Positions 43,560 through 52,130 of a stretch of 64,000 nucleotides of DNA are shown piece after piece. Below the pieces are notes generated by a model. The model worked only from the letters and a program-made list of their open reading frames with translations, did no database searches and had not been told where the DNA came from. Made by a program: the position numbers and the translations under genes. Source of the stretch: an uncultured Candidatus Binatia bacterium (lineage in GTDB: Bacteria; Desulfobacterota; Binatia; Bin18); assembly GCA_958296235.1 (NCBI GenBank), contig OY282457.1, forward strand, positions 4,397,338 to 4,461,337. The letters run 5' to 3'. Numbering within the stretch: the first letter of the stretch is position 1; each line of letters opens with the position of its first letter.

Positions 43560-43831
43560 TGGAGCAACGGTTGGTTGAGATCGCCCCGCGTGCCCTCCGG
43601 GACCTGCGCAAGCTTCCCTCCGCCGCCAGGAAGCAGATGCTCGAAGATTTCTCGATTCTCGAAACAACGACCTGGCCCGGACCGCCAAAAATTAAAAAGC
43701 TCAAGGGCTCCGAGCTGTATCGTCTCAGAACCGGGACATATCGGTCGATTTTTGAGGATCGCGGACAGACCGGCGTCATTTTGAGAGTCATGGACCGAAA
43801 AGACCTCGAACGACTCTTACGGGGATTGTGA
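43559..43831 (+). CDS. RelE-family toxin
   Basis: A 90-residue RelE/ParE-superfamily toxin: VEIAPRALRDLRKLPSAARK, KLKGSELYRLRTGTYRSIFE and VILRVMDRKDLERLLRGL. The fold and operon order (Phd-type antitoxin first, TAATG overlap) are standard. The lone C-terminal ERLLRGL replaces the usual RREVYR ending, so the catalytic mode is uncertain. The 3' end overlaps a histidine-phosphatase remnant on the other strand. Confidence 0.88.
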   Translation: MEQRLVEIAPRALRDLRKLPSAARKQMLEDFSILETTTWPGPPKIKKLKGSELYRLRTGTYRSIFEDRGQTGVILRVMDRKDLERLLRGL

Positions 43832-44035
43832 TGAAGACAACCCAGCGGACAAATGATGCCGGTCATTCAGTGCGGCGAGCCGCCACATTGCAAAAGGGCC
43901 AAACTCGGTAAAAATCAGGCTGCTGATCGAGGCCAGGTCGATTTTGAGACGATGGACCTGAGCGAGATCAAGACCGAGCGCGGCGCAGAGCATGACCGCG
44001 GTCGTCAGGGTGTGGATGACACCACCCGCCTCATC
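43817..44035 (-). pseudogene. C-terminal remnant of a histidine phosphatase family gene
   Basis: The minus strand encodes 72 residues without a start, beginning DEAGGVIHTLTTAVMLCAAL and continuing LAQVHRLKIDLASISSLIF and WRLAALNDRHHL, then stop. This matches the last third of phosphoglycerate-mutase-like phosphatases (GGVIRxLL...GLPL...L-NDxxHL). The N-terminal RHG part is absent, and the cyclase gene's stop directly abuts the fragment, so it is a decayed leftover. Confidence 0.7.
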
Positions 44036-44040
44036 TGAAC

Positions 44041-44820
44041 TCAGGGTAAAACCGCAATAATCCGAACCGGCGCGCCCGAGCCTTGGGCGATCTTCATGGG
44101 CAGCGCGATAAGCGTTGCCCCGCGTGGCGGCAGATGGTCCAGATTGGCGATATTTTCCAAACCCGGCTTGTTGGCGCCATTCAGAACCTGATGGGCAATA
44201 AAATCTTGCGACTGGCCGTAGTCAATGCTGGGCGTATCCACGCCAACCGCATCTATTTCACGTTCCGAGACCAGGAATTCGGCCGCCTCCCGTGAAAAGC
44301 CCGGAAAATGGAGATTGGCGACATCGCCCGGCCGGTCGGTGCCCAAGTAGCGCTTTTTATCCGGCCAGTATTGCCCCCAGCCGCTGAACATGAGCACGAG
44401 CGCGCCTGGGGGAATCTCACCGTGCGTAGACTCCCAGGCCTGAATGTCTGCCACGCTGACACGGTAATCGGCATCCTGAGCGGCCTTGGCGCTGACGTCA
44501 ATCACAATAGCCGGGCCGATGAGCTGTTCGACCGGCACCTCGCTGGCGGTCCGTTTGCCTTCCGCAAAATGAATCGGGGCGTCCATATGCGTGCCGCTAT
44601 GTTCGGCCAGACAGATATTATTGGCGGCATACCAATAGCCGGCGTCCGTTTGCCGCGCGGCTACGACTTCGAGTGCATACGGCTTGGCCGTTGGCCACGA
44701 GATCGTATGTTCATCGTACGGATACGTCAGGTCAATAATTTCGCTCTCGTCGAGGGCCAGTCCCGGCTGACTCATCAGCCACAGACCACACAGCACAAAC
44801 AATGTCAGGGGCCGTTTCAT
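44041..44820 (-). CDS. Secreted cyclase/kynurenine-formamidase-like hydrolase
   Basis: A 259-residue protein with a signal peptide (LTLFVLCGLWLMSQPGLA) and the cyclase-family fold. The metal motif reads HSGTHMDAPIHF (about residues 74-85), preceded by IIDLTYPYDEHTISWP and followed by VDTPSIDYGQS. Family members include kynurenine formamidase and isatin hydrolase, which use divalent metals to open amide or lactam bonds. Export to the periplasm points away from classical KynB. The 5' end adjoins a truncated PIN toxin gene. Confidence 0.88.
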   Translation of the reverse strand: MKRPLTLFVLCGLWLMSQPGLALDESEIIDLTYPYDEHTISWPTAKPYALEVVAARQTDAGYWYAANNICLAEHSGTHMDAPIHFAEGKRTASEVPVEQLIGPAIVIDVSAKAAQDADYRVSVADIQAWESTHGEIPPGALVLMFSGWGQYWPDKKRYLGTDRPGDVANLHFPGFSREAAEFLVSEREIDAVGVDTPSIDYGQSQDFIAHQVLNGANKPGLENIANLDHLPPRGATLIALPMKIAQGSGAPVRIIAVLP

Positions 44821-44914
44821 ATCGCGTCCTCCTCCAACTGCACTGTGTCGAAGAAGTGTGAGACCCGCAAGAGGATGGGCCTGATCCCTCAGCCTTTACC
44901 AAACCGTATCGATA

Positions 44915-45019
44915 ATTCCGCTCTGCTGCGAGAAAAATTTGCTGAGCGTTGGGTCCTAACAAAGGATGTGCGGCGAGATACCAGTAGAGCGCATGCGTAT
45001 CGGCAACATAGTCAGGCAC
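44915..45019 (-). pseudogene. Truncated PIN-domain (VapC-like) toxin
   Basis: From ATG 45019 the frame encodes MPDYVADTHALYWYLAAHPL plus LGPNAQQIFLAAER, the first 35 residues of a PIN ribonuclease with the first catalytic Asp (ADTHAL). It then runs into unrelated sequence that overlaps the cyclase gene in another frame. The remaining catalytic acidic residues are missing, so the toxin is inactive. It overlaps the antitoxin stop by 8 nt. Confidence 0.75.
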
Positions 45020-45251
45020 TTGTAGGCGGCTCCGCGACGTTAATCTTCCATCGGCTTCGGATATCCCGTAAATCGTCCTCGATATCTACGTCCTCCGAAA
45101 ATTTTCCTTTCCAGATTCCATAGAGAGGCTGGGGATGGTCCTCCTCTACCTGCCGTAACCTCTGGGCAATACGTTCAATAAGCACGAGCAACTCTTCACT
45201 GCTGAGTGTTTCCAAAAGGGTTGTAATCTGAGCGTTAGTCGAACCTTTCAT
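45012..45251 (-). CDS. DUF2281-like antitoxin (orphaned)
   Basis: A 79-residue helical, acidic protein (TTLLETLSSEELLVLIERIA; LYGIWKGKFSEDVDIEDDLR) resembling antitoxins paired with PIN toxins. The start is ATG 45251; a TTG at 45281 is also in frame. Its partner toxin is truncated, so the antitoxin is likely a relic. Confidence 0.65.
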   Translation of the reverse strand: MKGSTNAQITTLLETLSSEELLVLIERIAQRLRQVEEDHPQPLYGIWKGKFSEDVDIEDDLRDIRSRWKINVAEPPTSA

Positions 45252-45326
45252 CGCAAGATACGGAACAGTACTCTTTCCCAAATGTCAACCGCAGGATATC
45301 CTGTCTCATCGTAACAAGGAGGCCAC

Positions 45327-46442
45327 ATGATTCGCGAATACAAATTCCCCATGCTTGAAAAAGTGATCTTTGGGATTGGAGCACTGGAAAAAGTGACTGA
45401 AGAACTGGACCGTTTAGGCAAAAAGCGAGCGCTCGTCCTGACGGGCAACAGCCTTTCGACCAAGACCGATCTGGTGAAAAAACTGGAAAGCCTGCTGGGC
45501 GAGCGCTGGGCCGGGACGAATAACGGCATTCGCCAACATGTGCCGAGTCAGACCGTCGCCGCCGCGGTTGTGCAGGCGCGTGAGGTCCGGGCCGACTCCA
45601 TTATTGCGTTTGGCGGTGGCAGCCCGATTGATGCGGCAAAAATTGTGGCTATGGAACTACTCCAGGAGGACCAGCCCCAGGACGCCATGCCTCAGATTGC
45701 GATTTCGACGACCCTGTCCGCGGGTGAGTTTACGCCGTTTGCCGGCATCACTGACGAAGACTCGCGGGTCAAAGGGCTGCGGACGGACCCGCGCATTTGT
45801 CCCAAGACGGTTATTCTTGATCCCGCAGTCACCCTTCCTACGCCCACCCAGCTCTGGACCGCAACTGGTATGAAAGCTATGGACCATGCCATTGAAGCCA
45901 TCTGGTCGATCAATCCACAGCCAGTGACGGACGCCCTGGCTGTGGAGGCCATCCGCAAACTGTATCGCTATCTGCCCGTCTCGGTCGCGGAACCTGATAA
46001 CCTCGAAGCGCGGGGTGAATGTCAGGTCGCAGCCTGGTTGTCCATATTCGGATTGACCAATGTGGGAGTCCGCTTGAGTCATATTTTCGGGCATCAGATC
46101 GGCGCGCGTTGGGACGTGCCGCACGGCGTGACCTCGTGCATCACTATTCCCCACTGCATGCGCTTTCTGGCCCCACAAACATTAAAGCAGCAGGGGATGA
46201 TTGCCGAGGCGCTGGGTATTCAGACGAACGGGCGCCGGCCTGAAGCTGTTGCGGCTGAAGCCGCGGACACGGTTGAAGCCTTTATTCGGTCGCTCAATGT
46301 GCCGACCCGTCTGCGCGATGTGGGCGCCAGAGAAGACGAACTCCATATTGTTGCTGAGGAGGTGATTAAAGAGAGTTCCCTGTGGCATAACCAACAGGGC
46401 GGGGAGGAGGCGCTGCTCGGACTGCTCCGGCAGATGTGGTAG
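45327..46442 (+). CDS. Iron-containing (group III) alcohol dehydrogenase / maleylacetate-reductase-like
   Basis: NAD(P)-dependent dehydrogenase of 371 residues. The nucleotide-binding IIAFGGGSPIDAAKIVAM is clear. The metal-site candidates are MDHAIEA (Asp, His), VRLSHIFGHQ and VPHGVTSCITIPH. The segment ISTTLSAGEFTPFAGITDED resembles maleylacetate reductases more than classical alcohol dehydrogenases, but the full metal-ligand set keeps both possible. A strong AAGGAGG precedes the ATG. The next gene, an FAD oxidoreductase, starts within 30 nt of its stop, suggesting a joint catabolic role. Confidence 0.87.
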   Translation: MIREYKFPMLEKVIFGIGALEKVTEELDRLGKKRALVLTGNSLSTKTDLVKKLESLLGERWAGTNNGIRQHVPSQTVAAAVVQAREVRADSIIAFGGGSPIDAAKIVAMELLQEDQPQDAMPQIAISTTLSAGEFTPFAGITDEDSRVKGLRTDPRICPKTVILDPAVTLPTPTQLWTATGMKAMDHAIEAIWSINPQPVTDALAVEAIRKLYRYLPVSVAEPDNLEARGECQVAAWLSIFGLTNVGVRLSHIFGHQIGARWDVPHGVTSCITIPHCMRFLAPQTLKQQGMIAEALGIQTNGRRPEAVAAEAADTVEAFIRSLNVPTRLRDVGAREDELHIVAEEVIKESSLWHNQQGGEEALLGLLRQMW

Positions 46443-46468
46443 ATAATCGGACCGAGAAAAGAGCCCCT

Positions 46469-47743
46469 ATGGCGAAGCGGACCCGTTTCATTGAAGAGCC
46501 TGCGCGCTCAACGCCGGTGAAGGCCGAAACCCAAGTCCTGGTGATTGGCGGCGGCTCGGCCGGCGTATCGGCCGCGGTGGCTGCGGCCCGTCAGGGGGCG
46601 GATGTGATCCTGGTTGAACGCCTCGGCTATCTTGGCGGTCTGGCCACGGGGGGCATGATTATCCTGCTGCTGACGCTGGATGATGGCCGCGGGCGTCAGG
46701 TGGTCGGCGGCTTGTGCCAGGAAGTCACCGAGCGCCTGGACCGGCGCGAAGCGGCTGTGTTTCCTGCCCAAAGCGAGTGGGGCAGCCCCGACGAATCACT
46801 CGTCCGACGTGACCAGACCTGGGGTCTGGTCTGGGGCCACGGCCCACACCGGGTGCGTTATTCCGTTGCCTACGATCCCGAGGAACTGAAGTTCGTCCTC
46901 AACGGGATGGTCGAAGACGCTGGGCTGCGGATGCTGATGCACGCGCACGCCTGCGAGGCGGTCGTAGACGGCGACCGCATTACGGGCGTTACGTTTCAGG
47001 CGAAATCGGGCCGCTTCGCGATTCTGGCCGATGTGGTCATCGACGCGAGCGGTGACGGCGACGTATTTACCTCGGCTGGGGCCGCCTATGAAAAAGAGAA
47101 GGTGCTGCCGTGGCTGTGGTTCTCCATGGGCGGGGTCAAGAACAGCGAGCAGGCGGTCCGCGACGGTGGCTGGTTTTTTCATACTATCGGGAAGGACAAG
47201 GTGTTGCTGCCGTGGGGCGCGACTGAGCGGATCACTCGAAAGATCGACGCGACCGACCCGGACGATCTGACCTACGCGGAGTTGGAGTGTCGCAAGCGCG
47301 TGATGGCTGAGGTGGATCGTCTCCGTGGCGAAGCGCCGGGGTTTGAACATGCCTACCTCTGCCATATCGCCGATCAACTCGGGATTACCGAAAGCCGTCG
47401 GCTGGTCGGTGAATATATGCTCAGCCGCGAGGAGATGGACCATCCCTGCGACGACGTGATTGCCGTTACCGGGCACTGGACCAAATACGAAAGTCTGTAC
47501 TACATTCCCTACCGCTCGCTCCTGCCCAAGGAAATTTCCAACCTGCTGGTAGCCGGCCGGTGCATATCGGTCGACCACCGCGTCCACCACGCCACCAAGG
47601 AAATTCCAGCCTGTATGGCAACCGGTCAGGCCGCGGGCGTTGCCGCGGCCCTGGCCGTCGGCAACCGCGTGGCTCCCAAGACGGTCGATGTGCAGGAACT
47701 CCAGCGTCGGCTCGAAACGCAAGGCGTCATTCTGCGCGTGTGA
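46469..47743 (+). CDS. FAD-dependent oxidoreductase (FAD_oxidored family)
   Basis: A 424-residue flavoprotein. The Rossmann dinucleotide motif VLVIGGGSAGVSAAVAAARQ is followed by VILVERLGYLGGLATGGM. A second conserved region VVIDASGDGDVFTSAGA and the C-terminal FAD contact LVAGRCISVDHRVHHATKEI complete the fold. ATG 46469 is preferred; a GTG at 46436 overlaps the upstream gene. The substrate is unknown. It follows the Fe-ADH gene by 26 nt, so the two are probably co-expressed. Confidence 0.9.
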   Translation: MAKRTRFIEEPARSTPVKAETQVLVIGGGSAGVSAAVAAARQGADVILVERLGYLGGLATGGMIILLLTLDDGRGRQVVGGLCQEVTERLDRREAAVFPAQSEWGSPDESLVRRDQTWGLVWGHGPHRVRYSVAYDPEELKFVLNGMVEDAGLRMLMHAHACEAVVDGDRITGVTFQAKSGRFAILADVVIDASGDGDVFTSAGAAYEKEKVLPWLWFSMGGVKNSEQAVRDGGWFFHTIGKDKVLLPWGATERITRKIDATDPDDLTYAELECRKRVMAEVDRLRGEAPGFEHAYLCHIADQLGITESRRLVGEYMLSREEMDHPCDDVIAVTGHWTKYESLYYIPYRSLLPKEISNLLVAGRCISVDHRVHHATKEIPACMATGQAAGVAAALAVGNRVAPKTVDVQELQRRLETQGVILRV

Positions 47744-47803
47744 GCCGGGAGGCCGACGGGTGTGGGTTGTTGTACGGTATTGTTGCCTGAGTAGGTATCG
47801 CCT

Positions 47804-49633
47804 GTGAGTGAAAGACAGACACTCTTGCACACTGTCGCGCTTGTCGTTACCGCGGCGCTTGCCCACGGGACCGCCGCGGCCCAGTTGCAGGAGTTACCGG
47901 CGAGTGCCGCCTATGGCAACTATGCTGTGGGCGTGGCCACCGGCTTCGCCGTGGATAACGGCCAGCGTTTCGACCCCTGGAACGCCACCTACGGCCGCCC
48001 GGAATACCGCGCCCTGCTCCGCCGAGTGGAAGCCGCCGGGCAGACCCGCACAGTCGTGTTTCAGTTGTGGTATCCGGCCCCGCCGGACACGTCCCGGGGA
48101 CGGCTCGCCCGGTCGCGCTCTCCTTTCCCCGCGGCCAGCGGACGGCGCGCGCACTACAACGACTTCTACTTCCAGGGAGGCGGCGTCCTGTCGCGGCAGG
48201 TCGGTGCCGCGGCCCAGGTGGTGCTGCCCGAGTTCATCCACCTGCGCAGCGGCGGTACCCTGGCCGAGGCAGAGGACGCGGCCAGGGCAGCGGCATTCGC
48301 CGACATCGGTCAACGGATTCTCGGCGCGTCGCAGGGCGCGTGGCAGGACGCCTGGGCCGCGGAGGGGAAGTTCCCGCTGATCTTACTCGCCCACGGCCTC
48401 GCCGGCAGCCACGGCATGTGGAGCAGCCTGGGTGAGTTTCTCGCTTCCCACGGTTACGTCGTGGCCGCGCCCACCTTCATTTCCGACGGCGGCCTGCCGC
48501 TGGTGTTTCATGACGAGGACTCCCCGTTCGCCAAGAAAACACCGCCGCCGGAGTTGCAAAAGGCGTACGAGTTGCTCCTGGGCGAGGTCAAGGTCGTGCC
48601 CTACTTCTACCGCTTGCTGTTCGGGCAAGAGGGCAGGGGGTTTGCGCCGCCGGAGAACTTTGATCCAGCCACGGCGAAGGTCGTCCCCGGCGGTGTGGAG
48701 CGCGCTACCAGCATGATGCGCAACCTGCTCCGCCAGCGGGTATCCGACGTGGGGCTGGTGCTGCGCACGGTGCGCCTGCTCGGCGCGGATGAGGACACCT
48801 GCCGGAGCGCGCTCGCCGCTATGGGCGCCACCAGCGCCGCCCGCCCCACCGCCACCCACTACCTGTGCAATCTGCTCAACGGACGCATCGACGCTGAGCG
48901 GGTGGGCATCGCCGGGCACTCTCTCGGCTCCATGACGGCACAGCTCGCGGCCAATCATCTGCCCGGCGTGCGCGCGGCCCTTGGACTCAACAACGCCCCG
49001 CCCTTCGCCTGGACGCCGGCGGAGATGTTCGGCGCGGGCGTGACGCGCGACGGCCTGCCGGTTGGCAGCCGCTCGCCTCTGTTGCTGCTGATCGGCGACG
49101 AGGACGACTTCGTACAGCAGACGTTCGTCAGCCTGTTTCAGTCAGCGGTGGCTCAAGCCGGAGGCGACCCAACCCAGGCGTTTCCGCTGGCCGCGGAGCG
49201 CGCCGCGCCCGACCGCATGGACAACCCGCAGCCGGTCGCGCTGAGCGCCTGGCTGCGCGCTACGTCCGACCGGGTGCTGGTGATCGTGCGCGACACCGAC
49301 CACTTCACCCTGGCCGAGGACTTTGCGCGGCTGTTCCCCTGGCCGGCATTCCGGCGGGGCGAACTGCCCTTCGGCCAGACCTCTCAGCGTGTCCGTAAGC
49401 CCACGGGCACGGCCGCGTTCGACCCGCCGGCAGCGCCCGGAGCGTCCTACACCCAATTGGGTTGGGCCGCGGTCGGCGACGCCGGTTCAGTCTATCTGCC
49501 CCACGTGATCCGCGACTGGTACGCGCGGGCGTGGTTCGACTGGCACCTCAAGGACGACGCGGACGCGCGTAGCCGGCTACGCGGCCCGGACCCGTTCGGG
49601 GCGCTGACTGCTGTGCGGCGGGAGGTGCGCTGA
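47804..49633 (+). CDS. Secreted alpha/beta hydrolase (PAF-acetylhydrolase/lipase-like)
   Basis: A 609-residue protein with a signal peptide (LLHTVALVVTAALAHGTAAA) from a GTG start. The hydrolase core has the oxyanion segment LLAHGLAGSHGMWSSLGEFL, the nucleophile elbow GIAGHSLGSMTAQLA, an acid candidate in LLIGDEDDFVQQ and a His in VRDTDHFTLAEDF. The overall pattern resembles bacterial PAF-acetylhydrolase-like esterases. The gene is visibly more GC-rich than its neighbours (dense GCC/CGC codons), a possible sign of separate origin. The substrate is unknown. Confidence 0.87.
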   Translation: MSERQTLLHTVALVVTAALAHGTAAAQLQELPASAAYGNYAVGVATGFAVDNGQRFDPWNATYGRPEYRALLRRVEAAGQTRTVVFQLWYPAPPDTSRGRLARSRSPFPAASGRRAHYNDFYFQGGGVLSRQVGAAAQVVLPEFIHLRSGGTLAEAEDAARAAAFADIGQRILGASQGAWQDAWAAEGKFPLILLAHGLAGSHGMWSSLGEFLASHGYVVAAPTFISDGGLPLVFHDEDSPFAKKTPPPELQKAYELLLGEVKVVPYFYRLLFGQEGRGFAPPENFDPATAKVVPGGVERATSMMRNLLRQRVSDVGLVLRTVRLLGADEDTCRSALAAMGATSAARPTATHYLCNLLNGRIDAERVGIAGHSLGSMTAQLAANHLPGVRAALGLNNAPPFAWTPAEMFGAGVTRDGLPVGSRSPLLLLIGDEDDFVQQTFVSLFQSAVAQAGGDPTQAFPLAAERAAPDRMDNPQPVALSAWLRATSDRVLVIVRDTDHFTLAEDFARLFPWPAFRRGELPFGQTSQRVRKPTGTAAFDPPAAPGASYTQLGWAAVGDAGSVYLPHVIRDWYARAWFDWHLKDDADARSRLRGPDPFGALTAVRREVR

Positions 49634-49664
49634 TGAGGATGGGCGGGACACGGGCGGTGGGGTA

Positions 49665-49793
49665 TTAACCATCGCTCTCTGTGTCCTCCTGCCTCCACCA
49701 GAGATCCCCGTAGAAGAAGCCGGACTTCTTCTCATGATAAAGCTGTTCGAGACCGGACGTCTGTCCCTGGGACAAGCGGTGCCGCCCGTCCAC
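49665..49793 (-). CDS. Possible 42-residue protein
   Basis: GTG 49793 opens a frame ending at 49665 with aromatic-rich coding-like sequence (LEQLYHEKKSGFFYGDLWWR). It overlaps the end of the small membrane protein gene by a few nt and could be translationally coupled. No clear Shine-Dalgarno or family match; low confidence. Confidence 0.3.
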   Translation of the reverse strand: MDGRHRLSQGQTSGLEQLYHEKKSGFFYGDLWWRQEDTESDG

Positions 49794-49797
49794 GCGT

Positions 49798-50073
49798 TCA
49801 GAACTCGCGCATGAACACGTGCGCCACGTTGTACACGGTCAGGGCGTACAGGCCGACGATGACCACGATGACCGGCACGGCGACCGTGGGCGGCGCGAGC
49901 CCACGATGTTTGATCACGTACAGGGACACGAGGAAAAAAGGCAGAATCAGGCCGAACACGTCCAGATAGAACGCGGTGCGCCCGTCGAACACGGTGTACA
50001 GCCATCCCGCGGTGGGCAGGCCCACGACCACGATGACGGCCAGCAGCGCCAACGACCTGTAAAATTTATTCAT
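49798..50073 (-). CDS. Small membrane protein, three predicted helices
   Basis: ATG 50073 follows a very strong GGAGGGGG, giving 91 residues; the open frame upstream is unsupported. Hydrophobic spans are about 6-28 (SLALLAVIVVVGLPTAGWLY), 37-54 (YLDVFGLILPFFLVSLYVI) and 62-85 (PTVAVPVIVVIVGLYALTVY). I do not recognise the family. A membrane location is the only safe statement. Confidence 0.75.
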   Translation of the reverse strand: MNKFYRSLALLAVIVVVGLPTAGWLYTVFDGRTAFYLDVFGLILPFFLVSLYVIKHRGLAPPTVAVPVIVVIVGLYALTVYNVAHVFMREF

Positions 50074-50201
50074 GCGACCCCCTCCTTCCGTCCCAGCGGC
50101 ATGCGCCCGGACGCTGGGACGGTCGGTCTCCGTCTCATGCGTCGACAACGTCGTGTCGTCATATGCGTTTCGCGCTCCATGAATACTCCTTTCAATCCTG
50201 T

Positions 50202-50549
50202 CTAGGTACGCACTAATTGAATTCTTGGTGAAGACCCGCTGATATTACTCTGATTCTCCAGGTCTCGCCGCACGCGCTGGCGGAGCGACTCCAAGCGGAC
50301 TCCAGCGCACTCCTCTGGGAGTGGCGAGACCTTCTTCAATCCCTTTCCCAGCATTTTTACTCCGCCCGGATAGCCAGAGATATATTTATGATAGCCCACC
50401 GCGATTTGAATCAGGCCGACGAACATCTCCCAGGTATTGTCATCGTCTTCCACGTTATCCAGTGCCTCTTCCAAATGTTCATGGGCTTCAAAATAGCGAC
50501 CGGAGTTAAAATCCTTGACTGCCTTGAGCAGGGCAGGGTGGTATGTCAT
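50202..50549 (-). CDS. DUF309 family protein
   Basis: A 115-residue helical protein with the DUF309 signature FNSGRYFEAHEHLEEALDNV and MFVGLIQIAVGYHKY, followed by the LGKGLKKVSPLP segment. The family is common in bacteria and archaea without an established biochemical function. The last 17 residues (NQSNISGSSPRIQLVRT) look unconserved. Its start lies divergent to the amidase gene with about 70 nt between starts. Confidence 0.87.
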   Translation of the reverse strand: MTYHPALLKAVKDFNSGRYFEAHEHLEEALDNVEDDDNTWEMFVGLIQIAVGYHKYISGYPGGVKMLGKGLKKVSPLPEECAGVRLESLRQRVRRDLENQSNISGSSPRIQLVRT

Positions 50550-50620
50550 GGCCAGGTATTATAGCTTTTCCTCTGCTCAGAGAAAATGCTCAGAGAGAGC
50601 GTAACAAGGAGGGCCACACT

Positions 50621-52027
50621 ATGGCAGACGTTGCTGAACTGTGTACGAAAACGCTGACCGAGGTTGCCGGGCTGATCAAGACAAAGGAGGTCTCGCCTGT
50701 CGAGTTGACCCAGGCCATGCTTGAACGCATTAACGATCTCGACGGCAGGCTCCACAGTTATATTACGGTCACGGCAGACCTGGCTTTGGAACAGGCCAAA
50801 GCCGCGGAACAAGATATCCAAAACGGAAGGTATCGTGGGCTGCTGCATGGCGTTCCGATTGCGGTCAAAGACCTGTGTTACACCAAGGGGATTCCTACCA
50901 CCGCGGCCTCGCCAATGTATGCGGATTTCAAGCCCGATTTTAATGCAACCGTTGTTGAGAAGTTGTATGAAGCTGGCGCAGTCATGCTGGGCAAACTGGC
51001 GATGACCGAGTTTGCCCTGTCCGGCTACCATCCGTCCATGCAGCCGCCAGTCAACCCGTGGAGCGCGGCGCACTGGCCGGGAGCGTCGTCGAGCGGGTCA
51101 GGGGTGGCGACCGCGGCCTGCCTGTGTTTTGGCTCATTAGGCTCGGACACGGGCGGTTCGATCCGTTTCCCCTCTGCTGCCTGCGGCATTGTTGGGGTGA
51201 AACCGACCTACGGCAAGGTCAGCCGCTATGGTGTGTTTCCCCTGGGAGAAAGCCTGGACCATGTTGGTCCGATGACGCGCAGTGTGGCCGATGCCGCCGC
51301 GATTTTACGGACGATTGCCGGCTTTGACCCCAACGACCCGACCACCCGGCGCGAAACGGTGCGTGATTATATGGACACCGTCTACAACGGGGCCGAGGGT
51401 CTTCAGATCGGGGTGGATGAAGCCTACTGTACTAACGGCGTGGACCCGGTCGTGCGCAACGCCGTGCTGGCCACAGTTCAGGTTTTCCGGGACTTGGGAG
51501 CCGAGATTCACGAGGTGGACGTGTCACAGATCAATGAGGCCACGCCACTCTGGTATGCCATGTGCGCGGCAGAGGCCGCGGCCGCGCACGCAGAGACTTT
51601 TCCGTCTCGGGCGGATGAATATGGACCCACATTCCGGGCGCTCCTGGAAGACGGGGTCAAGGTCACTGGCGCTCACTACGTCAAAGCGCATATTGCCCGC
51701 CAGCATACCCGTCGGCTGATTGACGAGACGTTGCAACAGGTAGATATGCTGTTGTGCCCGGCTACGGCCACCCCGCCCATGGCGGTCACAGACTTCTCGC
51801 CGCAAGCCGTGCTCCCGCCTGATAATATTCCGTCCCTGTTGGCCTTTACCGCGCCTATGGATTTCAGCGGCAGTCCGACAGTCAACCTGCCGTGCGGATT
51901 TACAGACGACAACTTGCCTATCAGCCTTCAGCTTGTTGGTCGGCATGGAGAAGAGGGCACCATCATGCAGGCCGCCCACGCCTACGAACAGGCAACCGAA
52001 TGGCATACCAGACAGCCGGAGGTGTAG
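50621..52027 (+). CDS. Amidase-signature family hydrolase (GatA-like amidase)
   Basis: A 468-residue amidase from ATG 50621 (AAGGAGG upstream). The Ser-cisSer-Lys triad is visible: Lys in GVPIAVKDLCYTKG, the cis-Ser in GASSSGSGVA and the nucleophile in SLGSDTGGSIRFPSAACG. The family includes GatA, but no gatB/gatC neighbours are present and the C-terminal MDFSGSPTVNLPCGF is typical of stand-alone amidases. It probably hydrolyses a small amide in the cytosol. Confidence 0.92.
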   Translation: MADVAELCTKTLTEVAGLIKTKEVSPVELTQAMLERINDLDGRLHSYITVTADLALEQAKAAEQDIQNGRYRGLLHGVPIAVKDLCYTKGIPTTAASPMYADFKPDFNATVVEKLYEAGAVMLGKLAMTEFALSGYHPSMQPPVNPWSAAHWPGASSSGSGVATAACLCFGSLGSDTGGSIRFPSAACGIVGVKPTYGKVSRYGVFPLGESLDHVGPMTRSVADAAAILRTIAGFDPNDPTTRRETVRDYMDTVYNGAEGLQIGVDEAYCTNGVDPVVRNAVLATVQVFRDLGAEIHEVDVSQINEATPLWYAMCAAEAAAAHAETFPSRADEYGPTFRALLEDGVKVTGAHYVKAHIARQHTRRLIDETLQQVDMLLCPATATPPMAVTDFSPQAVLPPDNIPSLLAFTAPMDFSGSPTVNLPCGFTDDNLPISLQLVGRHGEEGTIMQAAHAYEQATEWHTRQPEV

Positions 52028-52130
52028 GGGGCGCAGGCTGCCAGCCCGACAAAGGCCGAAGCCAAGATGGAGTTCTCTTTTTGCTGAACTGTACCAGGCG
52101 TCGCCTTGCGACAGCCGAGCGTGCATTGTT

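Noticed and set aside
43140..43688. N-terminal extension of the LLM oxidoreductase
   Set aside because: Family homology starts at ATG 43139, which has a ribosome-binding site; the extension overlaps a TA operon on the other strand.
50621..52027. gatA of the Glu-tRNA amidotransferase
   Set aside because: No gatB or gatC nearby, and the C-terminal half resembles stand-alone amidases.
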